Assembly (NCBI RefSeq): GCF_001425405.1
Contig: NZ_LMQP01000003.1
Coordinates: 89,556-135,672, forward strand
Length of the DNA: 46,117 bases
Source of the DNA: Sphingomonas sp. Leaf412
Lineage (GTDB): Bacteria > Pseudomonadota > Alphaproteobacteria > Sphingomonadales > Sphingomonadaceae
Direction: 5' to 3'
In this document: in pieces, positions 27,979 to 36,802 of the stretch
Numbering within the stretch: position 1 is the first letter of the stretch
How the letters are laid out: every line of letters starts with the position of its first letter
Position numbers and translations under genes: made by a program
The notes under the pieces: generated by a model
Told to the model about the DNA's origin: nothing
Seen by the model: the letters and a program-made list of their open reading frames with translations, nothing else
Database searches by the model: none

Positions 27979-28767
27979 TTACGCGTCGATACTGCCGCCC
28001 AGCGACGCGTTGACCACGCCGCCGTCGACCGCGATCGTGTCGCCGATCACGTAATCGCCCGCGCGGCTGGCGAGGTAGATGGCGGTACCGGCCATGTCCT
28101 CGTCCACGCCGATGCGGCGCGCGGGGATGCGGCTGGCCACCGCGTCGCCGTGGTCGCGTGCGGCGCGGTTCATCTCGCTCGCGAAGGCGCCGGGCGCGAT
28201 CGAGGTGACGTTGATCGAATCCTGGACCAGCCGCGCCGCCATCCGCTTCGTCAGGTAGATCAGCGCGGATTTGGACGCGTGGTAGCTGTACGTGTCCCAC
28301 GGATTGAGGCGCAGGCCGTCGATGGAGGTGATGTTGATGACCTTCGCCGGGCGATCGGCGCGCGCCGCGGCCTTCAGCAGCGGGTGGAGCGCCTGCGTCA
28401 GGAAGAAGGGCGACTTCACGTTCAGGTCCATGACCTTGTCCCAGCCGCTTTCCGGAAACTCCTCGAACGGCGCCCCCCAGGCGGCGCCCGCATTGTTGAC
28501 GAGGATGTCGAGCTTCTGTTCCTTTTCCGCCAGCTTCGCGGCGAGCGCCTTGATGCCGTCGACGGTCGACACGTCGGCGGGGAGGCTGATGCATTTGTCA
28601 CCCAGTTCGGCGGCGGTCTCGTCGCAGGCGGGGGCCTTGCGGCTGGAGACGTAGACGGTCGCGCCCTGAGCGATGAAGCCCGCCGCGATCATCTTCCCAA
28701 TGCCGCGGCTACCCCCGGTGACGAGCGCGACGCGACCGTCGAGGCGGAACAGGTTCGTGGTGTCCAT
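27979..28767 (-). CDS. SDR family oxidoreductase
   Basis: 262 residues. The NAD(P)-binding TGGSRGIG is at about 17-24, NNAGAAWG follows, the catalytic Ser is in ITSIDG, and Tyr/Lys are in YSYHASKSA. It ends with a short-chain dehydrogenase dimer segment (TIAVDGGVVNASLGG). A classical SDR; the substrate is unknown. It lies downstream of an acyl-CoA dehydrogenase on the same strand, about 100 bases apart across a family D palindrome, and may share in lipid or acyl metabolism. Confidence 0.92.
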   Translation of the reverse strand: MDTTNLFRLDGRVALVTGGSRGIGKMIAAGFIAQGATVYVSSRKAPACDETAAELGDKCISLPADVSTVDGIKALAAKLAEKEQKLDILVNNAGAAWGAPFEEFPESGWDKVMDLNVKSPFFLTQALHPLLKAAARADRPAKVINITSIDGLRLNPWDTYSYHASKSALIYLTKRMAARLVQDSINVTSIAPGAFASEMNRAARDHGDAVASRIPARRIGVDEDMAGTAIYLASRAGDYVIGDTIAVDGGVVNASLGGSIDA

Positions 28768-28775
28768 GATGATAT

Positions 28776-28849
28776 CCTCCGTTCGGGCTGAGCGACGTCG
28801 AAGCCCTTGATTGCGCGTGCCCTTCGACTTCGCTCAGGGCGAACGGAGG
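28776..28849. repeat. Dispersed palindrome, family D copy 2
   Basis: Arms CCTCCGTTCG-GGCTGAGCG and its near complement CGCTCAGGGCGAACGGAGG with TCGAAG inside, forming one long hairpin between the SDR and acyl-CoA dehydrogenase genes. Confidence 0.8.
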
Positions 28850-28869
28850 ACGGTTCTGACGGCTGTTGA

Positions 28870-30015
28870 CTACCCCCCGCGCCGGATCGTCTCGCGCGCG
28901 ATGATGATCTGCTGGATCTGGCTCGTGCCTTCGTAGATGCGGAACAGGCGGACGTCGCGGTACAGGCGTTCGATGCCGTAATCCGCGATATAGCCCGCGC
29001 CGCCGAAGATCTGCACCGCCTTATCCGCGGCGCGGCCGACCATCTCGCTCGCGAAATACTTCGCGGCGGCGCTTTCCATGACGACGTCTTTGCGGGCATC
29101 TTTCGCAGCCGCGGTTTCGAGGACGAGCGCGCGGGCGGCGAGCGCCTCGGTCTTCATGTCCGCGATCATGCCCTGGATCAGCTGGTGGTCCGCGATCGCC
29201 TTCCCGAACTGCTTGCGCTCGGTGGCGTAGGCGACGCAGTCCGCGATCAGCCGCTCCGCGACGCCGACGCACACCGCGCTGATGTGCAGCCGCCCGCGGT
29301 CGAGCACGCGCATCGCGATCTTGAACCCCTCGCCCTCCGCGCCCAGCCGGTTGGCGGCGGGGACGGGGACGTCGTCGAAATTGACGTCGGCGACCTTCGC
29401 GCCCTTCTGCCCCATCTTCTTCTCGGGCTCCCCGATCGACACGCCGGGCAGGTCGCGGGGGACGAGGAAGGCGGAGACGCCGCGCGCGCCGGGATCGTCG
29501 CCGGTGCGCGCCATGACGGTGAACAGGTCCGCCTTGTCCGCATTGGTGATGTACCGCTTCGTGCCCGACAGGCGGTAGGTGTCGCCGTCCTTCACCGCAC
29601 GCGTCTTCACCGCGCCCGAATCGCTGCCGACGTCGGGCTCGGTCAGCGCGAAGCTGGTGACGATCTCTCCCGATGCGATGCGGGGAAGCCAGTGCGCCTT
29701 CTGTTCGTCGCTGCCCGCCATGACGAGGCCCTGCGACCCGATGCCGACGTTGGTGCCGAAGGCGGAGCGGAACGCGGGGGTGGTGCGCCCCATCTCGATC
29801 GCGACCTTCGCCTCCTCAAGCATCGTCAGGCCCAGCCCGCCATATTCCTCCGCGATCGACAGGCCGAACAAACCCATCTCGCGCATCTCCGCCAGCACCG
29901 CGTCGGGGACGGCGTCGTTCGCCTCCACCTCGCCCTCCAGCGGGCGGAGGCGTTCGGCGACGAAGCGGCGGACGGTGTCGATGAGGGCGTCGAAGGTTTC
30001 GGGGTCGAGGGCCAT
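28870..30015 (-). CDS. Acyl-CoA dehydrogenase
   Basis: 381 residues, FAD flavoenzyme that introduces the alpha-beta double bond into acyl-CoA. Motifs: ALTEPDVGSDSGAVKT (FAD and substrate binding), ERKQFGKAIADHQLIQ, QIFGGAGYI, and the catalytic base Glu 362 in YEGTSQIQQ. Start ATG 30015 (MALDPETF) is preceded by AGAAGGACG; the ATG at 30060 is less likely. Chain-length preference cannot be told. Confidence 0.94.
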   Translation of the reverse strand: MALDPETFDALIDTVRRFVAERLRPLEGEVEANDAVPDAVLAEMREMGLFGLSIAEEYGGLGLTMLEEAKVAIEMGRTTPAFRSAFGTNVGIGSQGLVMAGSDEQKAHWLPRIASGEIVTSFALTEPDVGSDSGAVKTRAVKDGDTYRLSGTKRYITNADKADLFTVMARTGDDPGARGVSAFLVPRDLPGVSIGEPEKKMGQKGAKVADVNFDDVPVPAANRLGAEGEGFKIAMRVLDRGRLHISAVCVGVAERLIADCVAYATERKQFGKAIADHQLIQGMIADMKTEALAARALVLETAAAKDARKDVVMESAAAKYFASEMVGRAADKAVQIFGGAGYIADYGIERLYRDVRLFRIYEGTSQIQQIIIARETIRRGG

Positions 30016-30071
30016 GATCGTCCTTCTTCCGCCGTTCGCCTGGGCGTCGTCGATGGGCATGCGCCGGCACG

Positions 30072-30103
30072 CGCGCTTCGACGTCGCTCAGCACGAACGG
30101 AGG
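30072..30103. repeat. Dispersed repeat, family D copy 3
   Basis: A single arm, GCTTCGACGTCGCTCAGCACGAACGGAGG in pattern, upstream of the acyl-CoA dehydrogenase start. Confidence 0.55.
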
Positions 30104-30180
30104 GCGTCGTGTGGGTCCGCAATGCTTACGGCGACCACATCCCCCTCGCAACCCCGCCAAACCCGATTTTCTAAGGACCT

Positions 30181-30209
30181 TTGATTGACGGGACCAAAGG
30201 CCATACTAT
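30181..30209 (+). promoter_or_regulatory. Promoter of the SDR at 30240
   Basis: TTGATT (30181-30186), a 17-base spacer, TACTAT (30204-30209). GGGAG lies before the ATG at 30240. Confidence 0.55.
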
Positions 30210-30239
30210 GCTGCCGAAAACAGGGCATGGGAGTGGGAT

Positions 30240-31058
30240 ATGCGGCTGGACGGCAAGCACGCGGTCGTGACCGGCGGCGCCTCGGGCATCGGGCGCGCGA
30301 CCGCGCTCCGGCTGGTGGCGGAGGGGGCCGAAGTGTGGGTCGGCGACCTCGACCGCGCGGGCGGGGAGGCGCTGGCGCAGGAGTCGGGCGGGCGGATCCA
30401 CTTCCTCGTCACCGACGTGACCGACGAGGCGCAGATCGCGGCGCTGATGAATGCGCCCGACGGCCTGGACATCGCGTTCAACAACGCGGGCGCGGGCGGT
30501 GCGCGCGACCGGATCGACGAGATTTCCGCGGACGATTGGGACCGGACGCAGAATCTGCTGCTGCGCTCGGTCGCGCTGGGCATCCGCCATGCCGCGCCGC
30601 TGATGGCGAAGCGCGGGGGCGGGTCGATCGTGAACACGTCCAGCGTATCGGCGCTCGGCACCGGCTACGCCCCGATCGCTTATTCCACCGCGAAGGCGGG
30701 GGTGTTGCACCTGACGAAGCTGGCCGCGGCGGAACTGGCGCGCGACCGGATCCGCGTGAACGCGGTCGTGCCGGGTTTCATCACCACCAACATCTTCACG
30801 CGTCACCTGGAGGTCGGGGAAGACAAGCGCGCCGCCGCGAACCAGGCGATCGCGGGCATCGCGGCGCAGGCGCAGCCGGTGGCGCGCGCCGGGCGGCCGG
30901 AGGACATCGCCGCGGCGGTCGCCTTCCTCGCCAGCGACGACGCGGCGTTCGTGAACGGCACGCATATCCTGGTCGACGGCGGCATGACGATCGGCACGCG
31001 CGCGAGCTGGGACCCGCAATCGCCGTCGCTGTTCACCGCGCTGGAGGCGTTCCAGTGA
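30240..31058 (+). CDS. SDR family oxidoreductase
   Basis: 272 residues. TGGASGIG is at 12-19, the NNAGAG motif follows, Ser is in NTSSVSALG, and Tyr/Lys are in YSTAKAGVLHL. NAVVPGFI and HILVDGG motifs complete a classical SDR. The C-terminus has an extra tail (about 15 residues). The substrate is unknown. It is followed 100 bases later by a GPH-type symporter on the same strand. Confidence 0.92.
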   Translation: MRLDGKHAVVTGGASGIGRATALRLVAEGAEVWVGDLDRAGGEALAQESGGRIHFLVTDVTDEAQIAALMNAPDGLDIAFNNAGAGGARDRIDEISADDWDRTQNLLLRSVALGIRHAAPLMAKRGGGSIVNTSSVSALGTGYAPIAYSTAKAGVLHLTKLAAAELARDRIRVNAVVPGFITTNIFTRHLEVGEDKRAAANQAIAGIAAQAQPVARAGRPEDIAAAVAFLASDDAAFVNGTHILVDGGMTIGTRASWDPQSPSLFTALEAFQ

Positions 31059-31080
31059 GCGGGGGTTGGCGCGCATCGAT

Positions 31081-31135
31081 GTGCTCCCGCGAAGGCGGGA
31101 GCCCAGACTGGGTCCCCGCCTTCGCGGGGACACAA
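31081..31135. repeat. Dispersed repeat, family B copy 3 (inverted orientation)
   Basis: CTCCCGCGAAGGCGGGAG and CCCCGCCTTCGCGGGG around CCCAGACTGGG. It is the reverse complement arrangement of copies 1 and 2. Confidence 0.85.
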
Positions 31136-31164
31136 GCAGCGGCGCGCGTGACGGCGTCCATCCG

Positions 31165-32637
31165 ATGACCGCCATCCCCGCGGGCAACGCCCCCGCCGCG
31201 CGGCGTTTGTCGCCCGCGGTCATGGGCAGCTACGGCGTCGGTGCCGCGGCCTATGGCGTGAAGGATTCGGGCTTCGGCACGTTCCTGCTGCTGTATTACA
31301 ACCAGGTCGTCGGCGTGCCCGCGGCGACGGTCGGCTTCGTCGTGATGTGCGCGCTGGTCATCGACGCGTTCATCGATCCGACGATCGGGACCCTGTCGGA
31401 CCGGACGCGCAGCCGCTGGGGGCGGCGGCATCCGTGGATGTACGGTGCGGCGTTCCCGATCATGATCGGCTGGGTCCTGCTGTGGAATCCGCCGACGTCC
31501 TCGACGCAGGCGGCGCTGGGCTGGCTGTTCGCGGTCGCGGTGCTCGTGCGCAGCGCGGTCAGCGCCTATGAGGTGCCGAGCCAGGCGCTCGCCGCCGAAT
31601 TGTCGGGCGATTACGACGAACGCACGCGGATCATGGCGTATCGCTACCTGTTCGGCTGGGCCGGCGGGCTGCTGATGCTGATCTCCGCCTATATCTATTT
31701 CCTCGCGCCGGCGCCGGGTTACCCCAACGGGTTGCTCAATCCGGACGGGTACAAGGGGTTCGCGATCGCGGGTGCGGCGTTCATGGGCGTGACGATCCTC
31801 GTGTCCGCGCTCGGCACGCACAAGCAGATCCCGTTCCTGCCCAAGCAGGAGGCGCGCAAGCTGACGCTGCGCGAGACGTTCGCGGAGCTGCGCGAGACGG
31901 TGCGCAACCGGGCCTTCGTCATCCTGATGCTGGCGGGGATGGCGGCCTATACGGGGCAGGGCGTCACCTATGCCATGTCCAATTATCTCTACAGCTTCGT
32001 CTGGCGCTTCACGGGCATGACGTTCGTGTATTTCAGCCTGTCGCTGTTCGCGGGCGTCGGCATCGCCTTCGTCGCGGCGCCCCGGCTGGGCGCGTGGATG
32101 AGCAAGCCGAAGGCGGCGTGCATCGCCGCGATCTGCGGCGCGCTGATCGGGACGACGCCGTACTGGTTGCGGCTGGCGGGGGTTTTCCCCGGCCTGGACA
32201 ATCCCGCGATGCTGCCGACGCTGTTCGCGTTCGCGGCGCTGTCCACCGCGTGCGGGGTCACCGCCTATATCCTGGGCGCGTCGATGCTGGCGGACGTGGT
32301 GGAGGATTCGGAGGTGCGCACGGGGCGGCGGTCGGAGGGCGTGTTCTTCGCCGGCGGCTTCTTCATCCAGAAATGCACCAGCGGGATTGGCATCTTCGTC
32401 TGCGGCCTGATCCTGGCCGCGGCGGGATTCCCGGCGAAGGCGGTGCCGGGGCAGGTGCCGGTGGCGACGCTGGACCGGCTGACGCTGATCTACGCCGCGG
32501 CGGTCGTGATCTGCTCCACGCTGGCGGCGCTGTGCTACGTCCGCTTCCCGTTCGGGCGGCGCGAACACGAACTGCGGATGGCGCGGTTGGCGGGGGCGCC
32601 GGAAATCGATTCGGCGCCGCGCAACCCCGCCGCGTAA
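31165..32637 (+). CDS. GPH-type (MFS_2) sugar or glycoside symporter
   Basis: 490 residues with about 12 membrane segments. FIDPTIGTLSDRTRSRWGRRHPW is, as a pattern, the cytoplasmic loop of the glycoside-pentoside-hexuronide family. SAYEVPSQALAAEL and the Arg-rich loop after helix 6 agree. An inner-membrane cation symporter; the substrate is unknown. Start ATG 31165 is chosen because the frame upstream reads through the family B repeat. Confidence 0.9.
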   Translation: MTAIPAGNAPAARRLSPAVMGSYGVGAAAYGVKDSGFGTFLLLYYNQVVGVPAATVGFVVMCALVIDAFIDPTIGTLSDRTRSRWGRRHPWMYGAAFPIMIGWVLLWNPPTSSTQAALGWLFAVAVLVRSAVSAYEVPSQALAAELSGDYDERTRIMAYRYLFGWAGGLLMLISAYIYFLAPAPGYPNGLLNPDGYKGFAIAGAAFMGVTILVSALGTHKQIPFLPKQEARKLTLRETFAELRETVRNRAFVILMLAGMAAYTGQGVTYAMSNYLYSFVWRFTGMTFVYFSLSLFAGVGIAFVAAPRLGAWMSKPKAACIAAICGALIGTTPYWLRLAGVFPGLDNPAMLPTLFAFAALSTACGVTAYILGASMLADVVEDSEVRTGRRSEGVFFAGGFFIQKCTSGIGIFVCGLILAAAGFPAKAVPGQVPVATLDRLTLIYAAAVVICSTLAALCYVRFPFGRREHELRMARLAGAPEIDSAPRNPAA

Positions 32638-32657
32638 ACGGTCCGGTAACACTCCAC

Positions 32658-32708
32658 GTCAGTGTCGCTGACCTGATTCCGGGTGCCGCGGGCGGTTCGC
32701 CGCCGCGG
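32658..32708. terminator. Hairpin pair after the symporter gene
   Basis: GTCAG-TGTCG-CTGAC (32658-32672) and a TTCG-loop stem with one bulged base (32686-32708). Neither has a T tract. Confidence 0.3.
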
Positions 32709-32805
32709 TTACTCCGTTCGTCCGAAAAGGTTCCCGCGGTGGTTGGACGGGAGGATTTTGCGCCCTAGCGCATCATCTCCAGATCGAGAGACCGGGGGGT
32801 CACCC

Positions 32806-33351
32806 TTGAACATCCAGTCCCTGACGGCGCGATTCGCGCTGGTGTTGTCGTGCGTCCTGATGACCACGGGTGTGGCGCAGGCCCGCCTGCTCCAGTGCGC
32901 GCCCTTCGCGCGCGAGGTTTCGGGGATCGAGATCCGCGGCAACGCCAACACGTGGTGGGGTCAGGCGGAAGGCCGGTACGAGCGTGGGCAGGCCCCCATG
33001 GTCGGCGCGGTGATGGCGTTCAAGGCGATCCGGAAGATGCCCGTCGGCCATGTCGCGATGGTGAGCCGAATCGTGAACGAGCGCGAAGTCCTGCTGACCC
33101 ACGCCAACTGGTCGCGCCCCGGCGGGATCGAGCGCGACGTGCGGGCGGTGGACGTGTCGCCCGCGGGCGACTGGAGCGAGGTGCGCGTATGGTATGCGGG
33201 CAACGGCGACCTGGGCACGACGGTCTATCCGCTGGCAGGCTTCATCTATTCGGGCAAGGCGCCGGCGGCGGCACCCGCGGACCTGCCGGTGCAGGTGATC
33301 GCGACCGCGGCGGCGGTGTCGGTCCACGGGACGACGCCCGTCGCGGATTGA
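32806..33351 (+). CDS. Secreted CHAP domain protein
   Basis: 181 residues. A signal peptide ends near GVAQA. The CHAP amidase pattern follows: Cys in LLQCAPFAREVSG (nucleophile), NANTWWGQAEGRY, His in MPVGHVAMV, and THANW as the third active-site region. Probably cleaves or binds cell-wall peptide in the periplasm. The start is TTG 32806, with a G-rich site just upstream; no ATG or GTG is in frame near the signal peptide. Confidence 0.88.
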   Translation: MNIQSLTARFALVLSCVLMTTGVAQARLLQCAPFAREVSGIEIRGNANTWWGQAEGRYERGQAPMVGAVMAFKAIRKMPVGHVAMVSRIVNEREVLLTHANWSRPGGIERDVRAVDVSPAGDWSEVRVWYAGNGDLGTTVYPLAGFIYSGKAPAAAPADLPVQVIATAAAVSVHGTTPVAD

Positions 33352-33366
33352 GTTTCCCGCCGTGTG

Positions 33367-33849
33367 TCAGGCGGGCCTGAACGTCATCGCCACGCCGTTC
33401 ATGCAATAGCGCAGCCCCGTCGGCTTCGGCCCGTCGTCGAATACATGGCCCAGATGCCCGCCGCAGCGGCGGCAATGCACCTCGGTCCGCGTCATCCCCA
33501 AAGCCGTGTCGCGCCGCGTCGCCACCGCATTGGCGAGCGGGGCGTAGAAGCTGGGCCAGCCGGTCCCGCTCTCGAACTTCGTCTTCGACGAGAACAGCGG
33601 CTGCGCGCACCCCTTGCACGCGAAAATGCCCGCGCGATGCTCGTCGTTGAGGGGGCTGGAATAGGGGCGCTCGGTATCCTCCTCGCGCAGGACCGCATAG
33701 GCCGCCGGGCCCAGCTGGCGACGCCAGTCGGCGGGAGTCTTCGTCACGGGAAAGCGTTCCGCCGCCTGCGCGTCGCGCGAGCCGCAGGCGGCGAGGAGCG
33801 GCGCCGCGGCGGCGACGGACAGCAGGTGGCGGCGGGTGAAAGCGGTCAT
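33367..33849 (-). CDS. msrB: Exported peptide-methionine (R)-S-oxide reductase MsrB
   Basis: 160 residues. Repairs R-methionine sulfoxide in proteins. Zinc Cys pairs are CKGC and CRRC; the catalytic Cys is in RYCMNG (about residue 149). GTGWPSFY is the substrate loop. The N-terminus has TRRHLLS, a twin-arginine-like motif, followed by PLLAAC, a lipobox, so it may be a Tat-exported lipoprotein facing the periplasm. ATG 33855, two codons earlier, is an alternative start. Convergent with the CHAP gene, 15 bases apart. Confidence 0.93.
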   Translation of the reverse strand: MTAFTRRHLLSVAAAAPLLAACGSRDAQAAERFPVTKTPADWRRQLGPAAYAVLREEDTERPYSSPLNDEHRAGIFACKGCAQPLFSSKTKFESGTGWPSFYAPLANAVATRRDTALGMTRTEVHCRRCGGHLGHVFDDGPKPTGLRYCMNGVAMTFRPA

Positions 33850-33929
33850 GGCCATGATATAGGTACGCTTGCCGGGCGCGAAAGGAAGCGCGCTGGCGAT
33901 CGGAGGTCGCGCTTGATAGGCGGACGGGC

Positions 33930-35183
33930 ATGGAATCGCCCGCCGCTCTGATCGCCGACATGGCCGCGCGCGCGCGGGTCGCTGCCGGTGTGCTGGCGCG
34001 CGCGTCGTCGTCGGACAAGGAGCGCACGCTGCGCGCCGCCGCCGCCGCGCTGCGCGACGATGCGCCCGCGATCCTCGCCGCGAATGCGGGCGATGTCGCG
34101 CGTGCGGAAGCGGGCGGGCTGTCGAGCGCGATGGTCGACCGGCTGCGGCTGGACGATGGTCGCATCGCCGCGATGGCGGACGGCGTCGCGACGGTGGCGT
34201 CGCTGGCCGATCCGGTGGGGCAGGTGATCGACGCCAGCGTGCGTCCCAACGGCCTGTCGCTCAGCCGCGTGCGCGTGCCGATCGGGGTGATCGGCATCGT
34301 GTACGAAAGCCGCCCCAACGTCACCGCGGACGCCGCCGCGCTGTGCGTGCGATCGGGCAATGCGGTGATCCTGCGCGGCGGATCGGAGGCGGTGGACAGC
34401 AATCGCGCGATCCACACCGCGATGGCGCGCGGGATCGCGGACGCGGGGCTGCCGGCCGATGCGGTTCAGCTGGTCGCGACGACGGATCGCGCCGCAGTCG
34501 GCGCGATGCTGGCGGCGGAGGGGGCGATCGACCTGATCGTGCCGCGCGGGGGCAAGAGCCTGGTCGCACGTGTGCAGGCGGAGGCGCGGGTGCCGGTGCT
34601 GGCGCATCTGGACGGGATCAATCACGTATACGTCCACGCCGACGCCGATCCCGGCATGGCGCGGCGCTTGGTGGTGGATGCCAAATTGCGCCGCACGGGA
34701 GTGTGCGGGGCGATGGAGACGTTGGTGATCGATCGCGGATTCGCGGATGCCGCGACGCTGGTCGCCGCGTTGCGGGACGCTGGATGCGAGGTGCGGGGGG
34801 ATGCCGACGTGGTGCGGCTGCTGCCCGGGATCGCGCCGGCGGCGGACGCGGACTGGGACACCGAATATCTCGACGCGATCGCATCGGTGGCGCTGGTCGA
34901 TGGCCTCGACGCCGCGATCGCGCATATCGCGCGCCACGGATCGCACCACACCGATGCGATCGTCGCCACCGATGCCGGCGTGGCGGAGCGGTTCCTGGCC
35001 GAGGTCGATTCGGCGATCGTGCTGTGGAACGCCTCGACCCAGTTCGCGGACGGCGGCGAATTCGGGCTGGGCGCGGAGATCGGTATCGCCACCGGCCGCC
35101 TGCACGCGCGCGGCCCGGTCGCGCTGGAAGGGCTGACGACGTACAAGTGGATCGGCCGCGGCACGGGGCAGGTGCGGGGTTGA
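33930..35183 (+). CDS. proA: Gamma-glutamyl phosphate reductase
   Basis: 417 residues, second enzyme of proline synthesis; reduces glutamyl-5-phosphate with NADPH. Motifs: [25 protein letters not shown], the catalytic Cys in [12 protein letters not shown], and [20 protein letters not shown] at the end. It begins a conserved block that normally continues straight to nadD; here a toxin-antitoxin pair lies between. Confidence 0.97.
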   Translation: MESPAALIADMAARARVAAGVLARASSSDKERTLRAAAAALRDDAPAILAANAGDVARAEAGGLSSAMVDRLRLDDGRIAAMADGVATVASLADPVGQVIDASVRPNGLSLSRVRVPIGVIGIVYESRPNVTADAAALCVRSGNAVILRGGSEAVDSNRAIHTAMARGIADAGLPADAVQLVATTDRAAVGAMLAAEGAIDLIVPRGGKSLVARVQAEARVPVLAHLDGINHVYVHADADPGMARRLVVDAKLRRTGVCGAMETLVIDRGFADAATLVAALRDAGCEVRGDADVVRLLPGIAPAADADWDTEYLDAIASVALVDGLDAAIAHIARHGSHHTDAIVATDAGVAERFLAEVDSAIVLWNASTQFADGGEFGLGAEIGIATGRLHARGPVALEGLTTYKWIGRGTGQVRG

Positions 35184-35214
35184 GGCGATGCGCGGGGGGG
35201 CGTAGCATCGCGGG

Positions 35215-35469
35215 ATGAACGCGCCCGTGTCCATCCTCGCCCCGCTCGACCGGGCCACGCTGGCGAAGGTGACGCTGCTCGCACGGGCGCGCGGGATCAG
35301 CGAGGCGGAATTCGCGGCGGAGGCGATCCGCGCGGCCGCGACCCAGCAGACCGATTTCGATGCCTTCATCCAGGTGGGGATCGACTCCGCGGAGCGGGGC
35401 GAGGTCCATACGCAGGAAGAGGTGGAAGCCTGGTTCGAGGAGCGTATCGCGGCCCGCCGTCGCGGATGA
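35215..35469 (+). CDS. ParD/RHH-like antitoxin
   Basis: 84 residues. The N-terminal half (LDRATLAKVTLLARARGISE) fits a ribbon-helix-helix DNA-binding domain. The C-terminal half, with FIQVGIDSAERGEVHTQEEV, is the toxin-binding tail. The tail resembles that of the antitoxin at 11010 although the DNA-binding domains differ. Its stop overlaps the toxin ATG (ATGA). Confidence 0.82.
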   Translation: MNAPVSILAPLDRATLAKVTLLARARGISEAEFAAEAIRAAATQQTDFDAFIQVGIDSAERGEVHTQEEVEAWFEERIAARRRG

Positions 35470-35750
35470 CGCGGGCGATCTGGCTTGGCAGCGCGCTGGC
35501 CGACCTTGCGGGTATCGACGATCTCTACGCTGCGATCAGTCCCGACCATGCGGAGCGGGTCGGTCGCGCGGCGGTACGTGCCGCCAGGTTTCTTGCGGAG
35601 CATCCCCGCGCGGGACCGGTCGTGAAGGGCCCATTTCGCAAATGGCGCATGCCCGGCACCGATTATGTGCTGGTGTATCGCCTGCACGCGGAGGGCGTGG
35701 AGATCTTGCGCGTGCATCACGGGCACGAAAACTGGCGTCCTGCCCCATGA
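35466..35750 (+). CDS. RelE/ParE family toxin
   Basis: 94 residues. Pattern: LADLAGIDDLYAAISPDHAE, ARFLAEHPRAGPVVKGPFRK, YVLVYRL and ILRVHHGHENW. That is the usual ParE/RelE fold order. The ATG overlaps the antitoxin stop and its own stop overlaps the nadD ATG, both as ATGA, so three genes are translationally chained. The target cannot be told. Confidence 0.85.
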   Translation: MTRAIWLGSALADLAGIDDLYAAISPDHAERVGRAAVRAARFLAEHPRAGPVVKGPFRKWRMPGTDYVLVYRLHAEGVEILRVHHGHENWRPAP

Positions 35751-36364
35751 TCCGCCGCATCGGCCTCCTCGGCGGATCGTTCAATCCCGCGCATCGCGGG
35801 CATCGCCACGTCACGCTCGCCGCGATCCGCGCGCTGGGGCTGGACGAGGCGTGGTGGCTCGTTTCGCCGGGAAATCCGCTGAAGCCTGCGGCGGGTATGG
35901 CGCCGTTCGCCGCGCGTCTCGCCTCGGCGCGGAAGATGGCGCGGCGCGCGCCGATCCGTGCGAGCGATATCGAGGCGCGGGCGGGGACGCGCTATACCGT
36001 CGATACGCTGCGGATGCTGGTGCGGCGCCATCCCAAGGCGCGGTTCGTGTGGATCATGGGGGCGGACAATCTGGCGCAGTTCGACCGCTGGCGCGACTGG
36101 CGCGGGATCGCGCGCACGATGCCGATTGCGGTGGTGGCGCGGCCGGGGTATGAGGGGCGTGCCCTCGCGGCGCCCGCGATGGGATGGTTGCGGCGCTTCC
36201 GGCGGCCCGCACGCCAGGCGAAACACTGGGCCGAGTGGAGTGTGCCGGCCCTCGTGCTGCTGCGGTTCCGACCCGATCCGACCTCCGCCACGGCGATCCG
36301 CGCCGCCGATCCCGACTGGCATGCGCCCGTCGCCACGTCCATATCCGCCCCATCAACAGACTGA
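35747..36364 (+). CDS. nadD: Nicotinate-nucleotide adenylyltransferase
   Basis: 205 residues; makes NaAD from NaMN and ATP in NAD synthesis. GLLGGSFNPAHRGHRH (6-21) is the nucleotidylyltransferase motif, IMGADNLAQFDRW the substrate loop, and SATAIR the C-terminal ATP motif. Start ATG 35747 overlaps the toxin stop. No separate ribosome site is obvious, so its translation may depend on the toxin gene. Confidence 0.95.
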   Translation: MIRRIGLLGGSFNPAHRGHRHVTLAAIRALGLDEAWWLVSPGNPLKPAAGMAPFAARLASARKMARRAPIRASDIEARAGTRYTVDTLRMLVRRHPKARFVWIMGADNLAQFDRWRDWRGIARTMPIAVVARPGYEGRALAAPAMGWLRRFRRPARQAKHWAEWSVPALVLLRFRPDPTSATAIRAADPDWHAPVATSISAPSTD

Positions 36365-36373
36365 GGACCGTTC

Positions 36374-36781
36374 TTGCCCGCCACCCACTCCGCCGCCCCG
36401 CCGACCGACGCCCAGGCAGACGCCAGCATCGACGCGCTGCACCGCCTGGTGTTGCAGATCCTGGAGGACGACCAGGCGGTCGACACCGTCTCGATCCCGC
36501 TGGCGGGCAAGTCGAGCATCGCGGACCATATGGTGATCGCCAGCGGCCGGTCGACGCGGCAGGTGGCGTCGATGGCGTCGAAGCTGGCGGAGAAGATCAA
36601 GGGCGAGACGGGGCGTCCCGCGCGGATCGAGGGGCTGACCAATGCCGACTGGGTCCTGATCGATGCGGGCGACGTGATCGTCCACCTGTTCCGGCCCGAG
36701 GTGCGGTCCTTCTACAACCTGGAGCGGATGTGGTCGTTCGGCGACGCCCCCGCCGCGCCGGCGCCGCCGGCCATCGCCTGA
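36374..36781 (+). CDS. rsfS: Ribosome silencing factor RsfS (YbeB/Iojap)
   Basis: 135 residues. Binds uL14 and blocks subunit joining when nutrients are scarce. Motifs: VDTVSIPLAGKSSIADHMVI, ASGRSTRQV and DWVLIDAGDVIVHLFRPEVR. The start is TTG 36374, with GAGGA six bases upstream. The first 20 residues are low complexity (Pro/Ala). It follows nadD by 9 bases. Confidence 0.95.
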   Translation: MPATHSAAPPTDAQADASIDALHRLVLQILEDDQAVDTVSIPLAGKSSIADHMVIASGRSTRQVASMASKLAEKIKGETGRPARIEGLTNADWVLIDAGDVIVHLFRPEVRSFYNLERMWSFGDAPAAPAPPAIA

Positions 36782-36802
36782 TCCGCGCCGCGTGATCGCG
36801 GC

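Noticed and set aside
33846..35726. 626-codon open frame opposite proA and the toxin-antitoxin pair
   Set aside because: Shadow; crosses three real genes and has no family features.
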